Source: Roseomonas elaeocarpi | GTDB lineage: Bacteria > Pseudomonadota > Alphaproteobacteria > Acetobacterales > Acetobacteraceae | Reading direction: 5' to 3' | Assembly: GCF_042433915.1 (NCBI RefSeq) | Contig: NZ_JBHLUN010000014.1 | Span: 1-64,000 of the forward strand | DNA length: 64,000 bases | In this document: one piece after another, positions 43,775-52,809 of the stretch | Layout: each line of letters begins with the position of its first letter | How positions within the stretch are numbered: position 1 is the stretch's first letter | Notes under the pieces: model-generated | Databases searched by the model: none | What the model saw: only the letters and a program-made list of their open reading frames with translations | Told to the model about the DNA's origin: nothing | Made by a program: the position numbers and the translations under genes

Positions 43775-45178
43775 TCAGAAGGCGATGCGCGTACCGATCA
43801 GGACCGAGCGCACGTCGGCACGGTTGTTGGAAGCGCCAGCCGAAGCGGTGGAGAAGTTGAAGCCACGCTCCTTGCGGCTCTGGTCGACGAAGTCGGCCAC
43901 CAGCGAGAGACCCGGGGCCAGGACGTAGGTGGCGCCGATCGCCCAGCCGCCTTCCTGACGGACCGCCGCGACGGACTGGCTGCCGGCCGAGAGCTGACGG
44001 GCGTAGTTGGCACCCACCGTCACCGGACCGATCGTGTAGGAGATGCCGCCGAAGAAGTTCTTCAGGTTCTGCTGGCTGATGTCGCTGCGGACCAGCGGGT
44101 TGAAGGTGGCGTTGGTGGAGCCCCAGTAATACTCGCCGCCGACCGTGAAGCCGTAGGCCGTCGCCTGAGCGGCGGCGTAGCCGACGTTCATTTCCTTGCC
44201 GAGGCCGATGCCGCGGGTGCTGGTGACGCCCAGCACCTTGGTCACGTCGGAGTGCCAGAGACCACCGGCCGCCTGCAGGCCGACGCCGCCGAAGGAGCCG
44301 CGCCAGCGCACGATCGCCGCCACTTCGTTGCGACGGCGCGGGGAGCTGCCGGTGAAGGCGTTGGCCGAGTCGCACTCGGAGGTCACGTAGCCAAGGTTAC
44401 AACCCGTATCCTCGCCCTCGCCCGTGTTGAAGGCGAAGGAGCCACCGAAGTCGAAGCCGAAGAACTGCGGCGACATGTAGATGATCTTGGTGTTGTCGCC
44501 CGTGTCCGACGTCCAGGTCGTGGCGAAGCGGCTGTTGGTGGTGATCGTGTCGTTCTGGTCACCGTCCATGCCGCCGGTGCCGAAGTTCGCGACGTGGCCG
44601 ACGCTCATCAGGTTGATGACGTTGTCTTCGTCACCGAAGCGGAACTGACCGAAGTCGCCAGCGATGTACATCCACATCTCATCGGTATCGATCGCGGTCT
44701 TGGCCGCGCGCGTACCCGAGCTCGTGCTGTAGTTCGCGTTGTTGTAGTCGACCTCAAGCTCCATCGCGACACCGTAGCGCAGGCCGTTGGTGGCCTTGCC
44801 GTTGGCGACGATGTGGATTTCGGCGTCGGAAGCGAGGTCGGACTTGCCGCGGCGCGCCGTCTGGACAGCCGGGGAGTTGGTGACCGTGGTCTGGTTCGCG
44901 CCGTTGGTGCCCGCGTTCACGCCGGTGCTCGTGGTCGTGAACGGACCGCTGACCGTCGCCGCGCCAGGGCGGCTGTCGGTGTTGTTCTGGTTCTGCCCCT
45001 CATCCGTGTAGGAGTAGTTGAACCGGAAGTAACCGCCGACGCGAACCTCGAGCGCGCGGTGCGACACCATCGGCGGGCCGGCGGGCAGGAACGGATCCGC
45101 ACCCTGAGCCTTGGCACCCTGCGGCGTCATCAGTGCCGCGGCAGCGACCGCGGTGCTGCCCAGAAGAAGCTTACGCAT
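43775..45178 (-). CDS. Outer-membrane porin
   Basis: A 467-residue beta-barrel porin. Signal peptide about 1-24 (LLLGSTAVAAAALMTPQGAKA). The barrel begins VRVGGYFRFNYSY and shows alternating strands such as LRYGVAMELEVDY, FRFGDEDNV and FDFGGSFAFNTG; it ends with the canonical C-terminal Phe (LIGTRIAF). Only one Cys pair is seen (GCNLGYVTSEC), probably in a loop disulfide. Codon use is less extreme in GC3 than neighbours, as expected for a highly expressed gene. Own terminator downstream. Confidence 0.94.
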   Translation of the reverse strand: MRKLLLGSTAVAAAALMTPQGAKAQGADPFLPAGPPMVSHRALEVRVGGYFRFNYSYTDEGQNQNNTDSRPGAATVSGPFTTTSTGVNAGTNGANQTTVTNSPAVQTARRGKSDLASDAEIHIVANGKATNGLRYGVAMELEVDYNNANYSTSSGTRAAKTAIDTDEMWMYIAGDFGQFRFGDEDNVINLMSVGHVANFGTGGMDGDQNDTITTNSRFATTWTSDTGDNTKIIYMSPQFFGFDFGGSFAFNTGEGEDTGCNLGYVTSECDSANAFTGSSPRRRNEVAAIVRWRGSFGGVGLQAAGGLWHSDVTKVLGVTSTRGIGLGKEMNVGYAAAQATAYGFTVGGEYYWGSTNATFNPLVRSDISQQNLKNFFGGISYTIGPVTVGANYARQLSAGSQSVAAVRQEGGWAIGATYVLAPGLSLVADFVDQSRKERGFNFSTASAGASNNRADVRSVLIGTRIAF

Positions 45179-45316
45179 CCAAAAAATCCCTCCTCACGAA
45201 CCAGGTCGCACCACCCGGTCATTCCCTCGGCCCGCCTGTCCCCCTGACAAGGTTGCTTCCCGCAAAGCGCATCCCTGAGATGCACCTGTTGAAGCCAGGC
45301 CCGGGCGGACTATGGT

Positions 45317-45940
45317 TCAGCCCGTTCGCCCCGAGCAATGGCCGGTAACGATCTCACGCGACATCCGTGAGACACTGTGGCGAGGAGGCAACAGCGCTTC
45401 CAGCGCCGCGACGCCGTGGACCCAGCGCGGCAGGCGCCGGGTGCCCGCGGCGTTCATGCCGCCCAGCGCGATCACCGCCCCCGCCGCGTCCCGCGCCAGC
45501 GCACACCAGCGCAGCAGTCCCAGCGCGCCCTCGCCGGGATGGCTCCGGGTCGGAAAGACGGGCGACAGCAGCAGGGCGTCCACCCGCAGCCGGCGGCCGC
45601 GTCCGAGGCCTCGCCTGCCATGCGCCGCCGCCGAGAGAAGGCCACCGCGGCCGCCGCGCCACAGTCGCAGGAAAGGCAGCAGGCCCCGTACCTGCCGCCG
45701 GTCCGGCAGGTGCAGCCCGGCCCGGTGCCGCAGGGCCAGGCGACCGTCGCCGCTCACCATCAGCTGCAGCCGTCGCTGCCGGCACAGCCGGGCCAGCCCG
45801 AAGAGAACGTCGGGCGCCAGGTCACGCGCGAGCACCGCCGCGCCGGGTGGCAGGCACCGCGCGGCGGCCAGCGGGTCCGGCAGGCGGCGCGCATCGGTCA
45901 CGAGCCAAAGGTTCGGCGCGACTCGGCGCCGCGACGACAC
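45317..45940 (-). CDS. Thiamine-phosphate synthase (ThiE/TenI)-like protein
   Basis: About 207 residues. LWLVTDARRL near the start, VDALLLSPVFPTRSHPGE (about 115-132) and VIALGGMNA (about 158-166) are ThiE/TenI phosphate-binding signatures. The early part lacks the usual substrate-binding QxRxK segment, so it may be a TenI-like variant, not a true synthase. The GTG at 45940 is the best start before the divergent yggS; longer frames are antisense. No other thi gene is adjacent. Confidence 0.68.
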   Translation of the reverse strand: MSSRRRVAPNLWLVTDARRLPDPLAAARCLPPGAAVLARDLAPDVLFGLARLCRQRRLQLMVSGDGRLALRHRAGLHLPDRRQVRGLLPFLRLWRGGRGGLLSAAAHGRRGLGRGRRLRVDALLLSPVFPTRSHPGEGALGLLRWCALARDAAGAVIALGGMNAAGTRRLPRWVHGVAALEALLPPRHSVSRMSREIVTGHCSGRTG

Positions 45941-46058
45941 CGGCAGCGCCGCCCTGACCGCGAGCGGTGCTTGCGCGCCGAGTCGCGGCCGCTTCCCGCG
46001 CAGCTGCCGCGCGGCCCGCGCTGTTCCGGTATCCCGCAAAGGCCTAGTTTCCCCCTCC

Positions 46059-46751
46059 ATGAGCCCCACCGACACCGCCGACGCCCCGATCGCGCAAGGC
46101 CTGCGCCGGATCCGCGACCGCATCGCCGAGGCCTGCCTCCGCGCCAACCGTCCGCCGGGATCGGTGGAGCTGGTGGCCGTTTCGAAGTTCCACCCGGCAA
46201 CCAGCGTCGCCGAGGCACTGGCGGCGGGCCAGCGCCACTTCGGCGAGAACCGCGTCCAAGAGGCGCAGGCGAAGTTCCCGGCGCTGCGGGCGGAGCATCC
46301 GGCGCTGCGGCTGCACATCATCGGGGCGCTGCAAACCAACAAGGCGCGCGACGCGGTGCGGGTGGCGGACGTGATCGAGAGCCTGGACCGGCCCAAGCTC
46401 GCGGCCGCGCTGGCGGAGGCCATGGCGCGGGAGAGCCGCGCGCCGACCCTGCTGGTGCAGGTCAACACGGGCGACGAGTCGCAGAAAGCCGGGGTGGCGC
46501 GCGCCGGGGCGGAGGATTTCCTCCGCCAGTGCCGCGAGGAGCACGGCCTGCGGATCGACGGCCTGATGTGCATCCCGCCGGCCGGCGAGGACCCGGTGCC
46601 GCATTTCCGCTACCTGGCCGAACTGGCCGCCCGGCACGGGCTGCACACCCTGTCCATGGGCATGAGTGGCGATTTCGAGGCGGCGATCGCCGCGGGCGCC
46701 ACCCATGTCCGCGTCGGAACCGCCATCTTCGGCGAACGTCCGGCCCAGTAG
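46059..46751 (+). CDS. yggS: YggS-family pyridoxal phosphate homeostasis protein
   Basis: A 230-residue PLP-binding protein. The PLP Lys is in LVAVSKFHPA (about residue 43); HFGENRVQEAQAKF (about 64-77), LHIIGALQTNKAR (about 88-100), LSMGMSGDFEAAI (about 200-212) and VRVGTAIFGERP (about 219-230) are family hallmarks. Binds and buffers PLP in the cytoplasm. The ATG at 46059 was chosen as homology begins there. Confidence 0.95.
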   Translation: MSPTDTADAPIAQGLRRIRDRIAEACLRANRPPGSVELVAVSKFHPATSVAEALAAGQRHFGENRVQEAQAKFPALRAEHPALRLHIIGALQTNKARDAVRVADVIESLDRPKLAAALAEAMARESRAPTLLVQVNTGDESQKAGVARAGAEDFLRQCREEHGLRIDGLMCIPPAGEDPVPHFRYLAELAARHGLHTLSMGMSGDFEAAIAAGATHVRVGTAIFGERPAQ

Positions 46752-46880
46752 GAGCGGTCCTCCGGCCGCACGAGCGCACGCACCGCGCGGCGCCTTCCGG
46801 CACGGGCCGCTGCGTGCTACCGCGCTGGCTTTCCGCGCGTCAGAACCAACCCTTCACCCCAAACCGACCGCAGGCACCCC

Positions 46881-47378
46881 ATGTCCGACCCCACCCTGCC
46901 CGCCAACCCCGACGCCGCCCCGGCCGCGCCGCTGGTGGTCAACATGCAGTACGTGAAGGACCTGTCCTTCGAGGTGCCCGGCGCGCCGGAGGTCTTCACC
47001 CAGCTGCGCGAACAGCCGCGCATCGATATCGGCCTCGACGTCCAGGCGCGTCCGCTGCCGCCGGCCGAAGGCGGCCCGAGCAACGTGTTCGAGGTGTCGC
47101 TGCAGATCCGCTGCGACGCCAAGTCGGGCGAGACCACGGCCTTCATCGCCGAGCTGGTGTATTGCGGCATCTTCACCGTGAACGTGCCCGAGGACACGCT
47201 GGAGCCGGTGCTGCTGGTGGAATGCCCGCGCCTGCTCTTCCCCTTCGCCCGCAACGTGCTGGCCGATGCGACGCGCGAAGGCGGCTTCATGCCGGTGCTG
47301 CTGACGCCGATCGACTTCGTGGCGCTGTGGCAGTCGCGCCGCGGCGGCATGGCGGCGCCGGCGGCGGGCCACGCCTGA
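46881..47378 (+). CDS. secB: Protein-export chaperone SecB
   Basis: A 165-residue chaperone. NMQYVKDLSFEVPGAP (about 21-36) and VECPRLLFPFARNVLADATR (about 112-131) then GGFMPVLLTPIDF are diagnostic. Binds unfolded precursors and delivers them to SecA; likely serves the porin and other exported proteins. Often located near dnaQ in alphaproteobacteria, but here 13 kb away. Confidence 0.96.
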   Translation: MSDPTLPANPDAAPAAPLVVNMQYVKDLSFEVPGAPEVFTQLREQPRIDIGLDVQARPLPPAEGGPSNVFEVSLQIRCDAKSGETTAFIAELVYCGIFTVNVPEDTLEPVLLVECPRLLFPFARNVLADATREGGFMPVLLTPIDFVALWQSRRGGMAAPAAGHA

Positions 47379-47410
47379 GGCTCTTGCCCGGCAGGGGTGT
47401 GTCGCCGTGG

Positions 47411-47679
47411 CCAGGGAGGGGGAGAAGGTGTTCTCCCCCTCCCCGGACCCCTCGCCCCTCATCTTTTTCTCAGACGCTGCCGCGGGAACGTGGCTGATGC
47501 TGTGCGCTCCGGCTCATCGAGCCGGAGCGAGCGACATCGCAGCCCGCGCTGAACAGCAGCTTTGTTTATTTCAGCAGCACCGGCGGCGCCGTATCGCGAC
47601 CGGTCTCCGCCCACCGCGCGGCAGCACTCCCAGAAAAAGATGAGAGGGGGTCCGGGGGGGAGAATTCTTTCTCTCACCC
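47411..47679. repeat. Dispersed symmetric repeat, copy C
   Basis: Flanking palindromes at about 47418-47439 and 47652-47676; core inverted arms CTCATCTTTTT...GACGCTGCCGCGGG and its partner at about 47618-47645. The central hairpin at 47505-47529 shares its stem with copies A and B except for one G-C pair flipped to C-G (GGCTC/GAGCC). The interior 47563-47610 aligns with copy A 117-160. Lies between convergent secB and 5'-nucleotidase genes. Confidence 0.87.
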
Positions 47680-47701
47680 GGGACAGGGCAACGCCCTCAG
47701 C

Positions 47702-49354
47702 CTAGCCGCGAACGATGCGCCCCTGGACGCCCGGCACCGGCTTGCCGGCCGACAGGTAGTCGATCAGCGTATCCTCCAGCGGCGAGCCGTTGTCGTAATA
47801 CTCCAGCGCCGCGTCGCGGAAGCTGTCGTAGCCGTCACCGCCGTTGCGCATGAAGTTGTTGGTCACCACGCGGTAGGCGCGCTCCGGATCGAGCGGCTGG
47901 CCGCCAACCTCGACGCGGATGATGCGGCTGCCCTTCGGCCGGTCGGGGCTCCAGACCACGGTCATGCCGGCGACCTGCGGGAAGCGGCCCGCCGCGCCCG
48001 GCATCTGCGACACGCCGTTCTCCAGCGCCGCCTGCAGGTCATGGCCGCGTACAGTCACCGTGGCCAGGGTGTTGTTGAAGGGCAGCATCGCCAGGATGTC
48101 GCCCATGGTCACCGTGCCTTCCACCAGGCCGGCGCGCAGGCCGCCGCCGTTGTTGATGGCGATCTCGGCCTTGGGCGCCGCGGCCAGCATGGCGTCGGCC
48201 ATCAGGTTGCCCAGCGCGCATTCGCCCTGGGTGCAGCCCCCGTTCGACAGGGTGGTGGGCATGGTGGTCACCGGCTTGCGGCGCAGCTCCTCCAGGGGGG
48301 CCGCGAACTTCGCCACGATGGCGCTGACCTCGGGGTCGGGGGCGACGTCCATGGTCAGCTCCCGCATCACGCCGTTATGGGCGAGGATGCGGCCTTCGGG
48401 CGACAGGTCGAGGTCGAGCCGGCCGAGGTAGCGGCTGTAGCAGCCCGCCTGCACGATGCGCACGAGGCCGGTCGGGCCTTCCTCCATCACCGGGTCCGGA
48501 CCTTCGGCGCCCTCCAGCCCGTTGGCCAGCAGCGTATGCGAGTGGCCGCCCACGATCAGGTCGATGCCGCCCACCTGCTTGACCAGCTTGCGGTCGTTCT
48601 CCAGCCCCAGGTGCGACAGCACCAGCACGGTGGAGGCACCCTGCGCGCGGACCTGCGGCAAGACGCGCTCCAGCGCCGCGGCCGGGTCACCGAAGCGGAT
48701 GGTCGGTCCCGGCGAGGAGGTGACCGCGGTTTCCTGCGTGGTCAGGCCGATGATCGCCACCTTGCGGCCGCCGGCGTCGAGCGTGGTCCAGGGGATCACC
48801 CGGTCGCGCAGCTGCGGCTCATCCGCGAGGTCGAGATTCGCCGACACGATCGGGAAGGGCAGCATGGCCAGGTACTGCGCGAGGTTGGCCGGACCCTGGT
48901 CGAACTCGTGGTTGCCCAGCGTCATGACCTGCACGCCATTCGCCTTCTGCACCGCGGCCTCCGCGGCGCCCCGGTGCAGCGTGTAGAACAGGGTGCCGGT
49001 GAACTCGTCGCCGGCATCGAGCGTCAGCGGCGCCCGCCCGTCCGTCACGGCCGCGGCGCGTGCCTCCTTGATGGCGGTGGCCAGCCGCGCGGCACCGCCG
49101 TAGCAGGTCTTGCCTTCGCGGCAGGCAGCGCCGCCGGCGACGATGGGATCGTGGTGCGAATGGAAGTCGTTGAAGTGCACCACCGAGATGCGCCCCGTGG
49201 GCTCGGCCGCCGCGCGGCGCAGCGCCGGCGCGGCCAGCGGCAGCGCCAGGGTCGCGGCCAGCAGCCCGCGGCGCGACAGCCCGCCGCGGGTGGGAAGCAA
49301 GGAGGGAGGAGGGTTCTGCAAGGCTCGGAGCTCCAGCCGGGACCAACAGGTCAC
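47702..49354 (-). CDS. Exported 5'-nucleotidase / metallophosphatase
   Basis: A 550-residue protein. An N-terminal twin-arginine-like signal (LSRRGLLAATLALPLAAPAL, about 26-45). Calcineurin-type domain about 55-310 with HFNDFHSHH, DAGDEFTG, TLGNHEFDQG and VGGHSHT metal motifs; the C-terminal 5'-nucleotidase domain about 360-530 with INNGGGLRAGL and NNFMRNGGDGYDSF. Hydrolyses nucleotides in the periplasm to salvage nucleosides and phosphate. GTG start at 49354; a later start is possible. Confidence 0.93.
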   Translation of the reverse strand: MTCWSRLELRALQNPPPSLLPTRGGLSRRGLLAATLALPLAAPALRRAAAEPTGRISVVHFNDFHSHHDPIVAGGAACREGKTCYGGAARLATAIKEARAAAVTDGRAPLTLDAGDEFTGTLFYTLHRGAAEAAVQKANGVQVMTLGNHEFDQGPANLAQYLAMLPFPIVSANLDLADEPQLRDRVIPWTTLDAGGRKVAIIGLTTQETAVTSSPGPTIRFGDPAAALERVLPQVRAQGASTVLVLSHLGLENDRKLVKQVGGIDLIVGGHSHTLLANGLEGAEGPDPVMEEGPTGLVRIVQAGCYSRYLGRLDLDLSPEGRILAHNGVMRELTMDVAPDPEVSAIVAKFAAPLEELRRKPVTTMPTTLSNGGCTQGECALGNLMADAMLAAAPKAEIAINNGGGLRAGLVEGTVTMGDILAMLPFNNTLATVTVRGHDLQAALENGVSQMPGAAGRFPQVAGMTVVWSPDRPKGSRIIRVEVGGQPLDPERAYRVVTNNFMRNGGDGYDSFRDAALEYYDNGSPLEDTLIDYLSAGKPVPGVQGRIVRG

Positions 49355-49538
49355 ATTCTTCTCTCATTAGCCGGAAACCTGCCACGATCCGAAAGTTGAA
49401 TAGCGGACAGGAACGGCAACGACGGCGCCCCGCGGCCCGGCGTTGGCCCGTTTCGTGCGTGCGCTGCCAGCCGGCGACGCGGAGGGCCCTGCCCGGGTCG
49501 TTCCGCCGATGCCGTGACGCCAGGATGTAAGGACGCCG

Positions 49539-50450
49539 ATGCAGGTCTACCTGCCGATCGCCGAGATGTCGGTGGATGCCCTGGTGCTACTGGGCATCGG
49601 CGCGGCGGTGGGCTTCCTGTCGGGCCTGTTCGGCGTGGGCGGCGGCTTCCTCTTGACGCCGATCCTGATCCTGATCGGCATCCCGCCGCCGGTCGCGGTG
49701 GCCTCGGGTGCCAACCAGACGCTGGGCTCCTCGGTGTCGGGGCTGATCGCGCAGTGGCGGCGCGGCAACGTCGACGTGCGCATGGGGCTGGTGCTGCTGG
49801 CCGGTGGCCTGACGGGCTCCACGCTGGGCACGCAGATCTTCGTGCTGCTGCGCCGGCTCGGCCAGGCCGACCTCGCCATCTCTCTCTTCTACATCGTGGT
49901 GCTGGGCACGGTGGGGCTGCTGATGGTGCGCGAAAGCGTGCGCGCCATCCTGCGCCGCAGGCGGGGTGCCGCGCCGCGTCGCCTGCACCAGCATTCCTGG
50001 GCGCACGGGCTGCCCTTCAAGGTCCGGTTCCGCAAGTCGCGCCTGTACATGTCGGTGATACCGCCCTTCGCGGTGGGCGCGGGCATCGGCCTGCTCTCGG
50101 CCATCATGGGCGTCGGCGGCGGCTTCATGCTGGTGCCGGCGATGATCTACACGCTGGGCATCCCGACCTCGACCACGATCGGCACCTCGCTGTTCCAGGT
50201 GACCTTCGTGACCGCCAGCGTGACGCTGCTGCAGGCGCTGCAGACCGGGTCGGTCGACATCGTGCTGACGCTGCTGCTGCTGGTGGGCGGCGTGGTAGGT
50301 GCGCAGTTCGGCGCTTCCATGGGCAACCGGCTGCGCGGCGAGGAGATGCGGGCGCTGCTGGGCTCGCTGGTGCTGGCGGTGGCGCTCAGCCTGCTCTGGG
50401 AATTGTTCCGCACGCCTGACAGCCTTTACGTGATCGGCCCGGTTCGTTGA
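49539..50450 (+). CDS. TauE/SafE family membrane permease
   Basis: A 303-residue permease. Two homologous halves each open with the same motif: GFLSGLFGVGGGFLLTPILI (about 26-45) and LLSAIMGVGGGFMLVPAMIY (about 185-204). About eight hydrophobic helices. The family exports or imports sulfite, sulfonates or organic anions; the substrate cannot be fixed. The stop overlaps the next start as TTGA. Confidence 0.94.
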   Translation: MQVYLPIAEMSVDALVLLGIGAAVGFLSGLFGVGGGFLLTPILILIGIPPPVAVASGANQTLGSSVSGLIAQWRRGNVDVRMGLVLLAGGLTGSTLGTQIFVLLRRLGQADLAISLFYIVVLGTVGLLMVRESVRAILRRRRGAAPRRLHQHSWAHGLPFKVRFRKSRLYMSVIPPFAVGAGIGLLSAIMGVGGGFMLVPAMIYTLGIPTSTTIGTSLFQVTFVTASVTLLQALQTGSVDIVLTLLLLVGGVVGAQFGASMGNRLRGEEMRALLGSLVLAVALSLLWELFRTPDSLYVIGPVR

Positions 50451-51460
50451 GGGCTGGGCGGTTGAGGTCCGATCCGGCGCGGGCCGGTGCCTCGGCCCCC
50501 GTGGCGCCGGAACCGTCCGCGCAGCGGCCCACCACGGCACGCAGGGCGATCGTCCCGGCGCTGGTTCTGCTGGCGACGCTGCTGGCGGCTCCTCCCGGGG
50601 CGCGGGACGGTGTTCCGCCGGACCCGGCGTCGCGCGGGGGTGCCGCCTGGAGCGCGCTGCTTCCGCACTTCGTGGCGCCGGCTCTGGCGCAGCCTGCGCG
50701 TCCGCCGGCCGCACCCGCCCCCCGTCCCGCGCCGGCCCGCCCGCTGCTGCCGCCCCCGCCACCGGCCGAGCCCACCGTCGGCGTGCCGGCCCTGGTGGCG
50801 CAGCTGGGCGACCCGCAGGTGCAGGTCACCACCGCCTTTGCCGGCACCGACGTGCTGGTGTTCGGCGCCACCGAGCGGCTGCTGGGGCCGCAGGGCGACA
50901 ACGTCATCGTGGTGGGCATCGGTCCCGCGCAGTCGCAGGTGGTGCGCCGCCGCGTGCGGGTCCTGGGCGCCTGGATCAACGGTCCCTCCGCCCGTTTCGA
51001 CGACGTGCCCTCCTGGTACACGCTGACCGGGACGGAGCCGCTGCGCGACCTGCTGGCCCAGAACGAGCGGCGGGCGCTGCAGCTGGGCCTCAACGCCCTG
51101 GCGCGCCGGGCCGTGGGCCGCAGCGACCCGGACTTCCGCGACGCGCTGCTGGAGCGCAAGGTCGCGGCCGACCTGTGGAACGAGGACGAGGACCCCGTGG
51201 TCGTGTCGGGCGGGCGGCTGTTCCACGCGCGCCTGCCGCTGCCCTCCACCGCGCCCACCGGCGACTACCTGGTGCAGGTGCTGCTGATCCGCGACGGCCG
51301 CGTGGCCGCGCGCCAGGAACTGCCACTGCGCGTCCAGCGCGTCGGCACCGCAGCCGAGATCACCGATGTTTCGCGCGGCCAGCCGCTATTGTATGGCTCG
51401 GCCTGCGTCGCGCTCGCGGCCCTGGCCGGGTGGCTCGGCAGCGTGCTGTTCCGCCGCTGA
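50447..51460 (+). CDS. TIGR02186-type membrane-anchored protein
   Basis: Up to 337 residues (TTG start overlapping the permease stop). After a Pro/Ala-rich N-terminal part, including a hydrophobic helix (about 35-50), the conserved part (about 105-310) begins VALVAQLGDPQVQVTT-like and ends in a C-terminal membrane helix (about 318-332). It matches the alphaproteobacterial transmembrane family that follows TauE/SafE genes. Probably an accessory periplasmic subunit of that permease. The real start may be 30 to 80 residues later. Confidence 0.82.
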   Translation: MRAGRLRSDPARAGASAPVAPEPSAQRPTTARRAIVPALVLLATLLAAPPGARDGVPPDPASRGGAAWSALLPHFVAPALAQPARPPAAPAPRPAPARPLLPPPPPAEPTVGVPALVAQLGDPQVQVTTAFAGTDVLVFGATERLLGPQGDNVIVVGIGPAQSQVVRRRVRVLGAWINGPSARFDDVPSWYTLTGTEPLRDLLAQNERRALQLGLNALARRAVGRSDPDFRDALLERKVAADLWNEDEDPVVVSGGRLFHARLPLPSTAPTGDYLVQVLLIRDGRVAARQELPLRVQRVGTAAEITDVSRGQPLLYGSACVALAALAGWLGSVLFRR

Positions 51461-51482
51461 GGCGGGTGCCGGGGGTTTTTTT
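51451..51482 (+). terminator. Probable intrinsic terminator
   Basis: A CCGCC-GCTGA-GGCGG stem (51451-51465) overlapping the stop codon, with a T7 run at 51476-51482. The 10 bases between stem and T-run make it imperfect. Confidence 0.45.
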
Positions 51483-51488
51483 AGTCCG

Positions 51489-51567
51489 AGGAAAGCCCGG
51501 GGCTTCAGCCTCAAGGAAAGTCCCGGGGGCTTCAGCCCCAAGGAAAGTCCCAGGGGCTTTGCCCCAA
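51489..51567. repeat. Three tandem 25-27 bp repeats
   Basis: Units starting AGGAAAG(T)CCC at 51489, 51514 and 51541, each with a GGGGCTTCAGCC-type half that can form a small stem. Lie in the leader of the UspA gene. Origin unclear. Confidence 0.75.
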
Positions 51568-51586
51568 CGAACGTAAGGACCGTCGA

Positions 51587-52054
51587 TTGGCCAACGACCG
51601 CGTCTTCCTGGTGGTGGTGGATGACAGCCCCGAGCGGGTGGTGGCGCTGCGCTACGCCTGCCTGCGCGCCCGCAAGACCGGCGGCCGGGTGGCGCTGCTG
51701 CGCGTCACCGAGCCGGTGGGGCTGCAGGAATGGGCCGGCGTCGGCCAGCTGATGCAGGAGGAACGGCGCGAGGAGGCGGAGCAGCTGCTGTCCTCGCTGG
51801 CGGCCGAGGTGAACGAGATCACCGGCGGCCTGCCGCTGCTGATCATCCGCGAAGGCGAGCCGGTGGAGGAGGTCCTGTCGCTGATCTCCGAGGACCCGCG
51901 CATCTCGATCCTGGTGCTGGCCTCCGCCACCTCCGGCAGCAACCCGGGCCCGCTGATCACCGCCGTCACCAGCCGCTTCGCCCACCGGATGAGCTGCCCC
52001 GTGACGGTGGTGCCGGGCAGCCTGAGCGACGCGGATCTCGAACGCGTCACCTGA
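51587..52054 (+). CDS. Universal stress protein (UspA family)
   Basis: A 155-residue protein. FLVVVDDSPERVVALRYA (about 7-24) opens the fold; the C-terminal ATP-binding signature region is LVLASATSGSNPGPLIT (about 108-124) followed by SCPVTVVPG. The G-2X-G-9X-G pattern is not perfectly kept, so nucleotide binding is uncertain. TTG start at 51587 with GTAAGGA upstream. Confidence 0.88.
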   Translation: MANDRVFLVVVDDSPERVVALRYACLRARKTGGRVALLRVTEPVGLQEWAGVGQLMQEERREEAEQLLSSLAAEVNEITGGLPLLIIREGEPVEEVLSLISEDPRISILVLASATSGSNPGPLITAVTSRFAHRMSCPVTVVPGSLSDADLERVT

Positions 52055-52084
52055 GCAGCCGGTAAACGATCGCCCAGCCGTTCT

Positions 52085-52768
52085 TTAAAGCGCGATCAGG
52101 GCGCGCGCCGCGGCGGCGAGCGTCGGGGTCTCAAGGTCAGGCCGGCGCATCACGGTTGAGAAAGGCTGTTCCGCCGAGACGTAGGCGGTGCTCAGGCCGG
52201 CGGCCCCGGCGCCCTGGATATCCCAGGAATGCACCGCCACCAGCGCCATCCGTCCCGCCGGAACCCCGGCGATCCGGGCCGCGTGCTCGTAGACCTCGCG
52301 GCGCGGCTTGAAGAGCCGGACCTCCTCCACCGACACGACCGGACCGACGAGGTGTTCCAGCCCGCCGGCGCGCAGCAGCGCCCGCGTCGCATCCGCCGCG
52401 CCGTTGCTCAGCGCCAGCACCCGCATCCCCGCGGCCGTGATCGTTTCGAAAGCCTCGCGCGCGTCCGGGCGCGGCGGCAGCCGCCCCATCGCCTCCAGCA
52501 CGGCCGACTTCTCGCCATGGGATGCGGAAAGCCCTTCCTGCGCCAGCAGCTGGTCGAGGCCGCCCGACAGCACCTCGGTCAGCGGCCGGAAATTGCCGGT
52601 GGCGCTCAGCGCGAAGGCATCGCGCAGCCCGGCGGCGAACCATGCCTCCAGCGCCGCGGGCGGGAGCCCGAGCGCCGTCAGCAGGGGCCGCAGCGGGGCC
52701 AGCGGAAAGGTGGTGCCGATGATGTCGAAGGCCACCACCTCCGGCCGGACGGGCCGATCCTGCGCCAT
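52085..52768 (-). CDS. Haloacid dehalogenase type II-like HAD hydrolase
   Basis: A 227-residue HAD protein. Motif I AFDIIGTTFPLAP (about residues 13-25), motif II LSNGAAD (about 118), Lys in RLFKPRREVYEHAA (about 148) and AVHSWDIQGAGAAGL (about 175-189), a characteristic of the type II dehalogenase branch. Substrate unknown. ATG 52768. Downstream of an alcohol dehydrogenase on the same strand with a 41-base gap. Confidence 0.86.
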   Translation of the reverse strand: MAQDRPVRPEVVAFDIIGTTFPLAPLRPLLTALGLPPAALEAWFAAGLRDAFALSATGNFRPLTEVLSGGLDQLLAQEGLSASHGEKSAVLEAMGRLPPRPDAREAFETITAAGMRVLALSNGAADATRALLRAGGLEHLVGPVVSVEEVRLFKPRREVYEHAARIAGVPAGRMALVAVHSWDIQGAGAAGLSTAYVSAEQPFSTVMRRPDLETPTLAAAARALIAL

Positions 52769-52809
52769 GGCCGCGTCTCCCCTGCCTGCCGCGCCGCCTG
52801 TTCCCCCTG

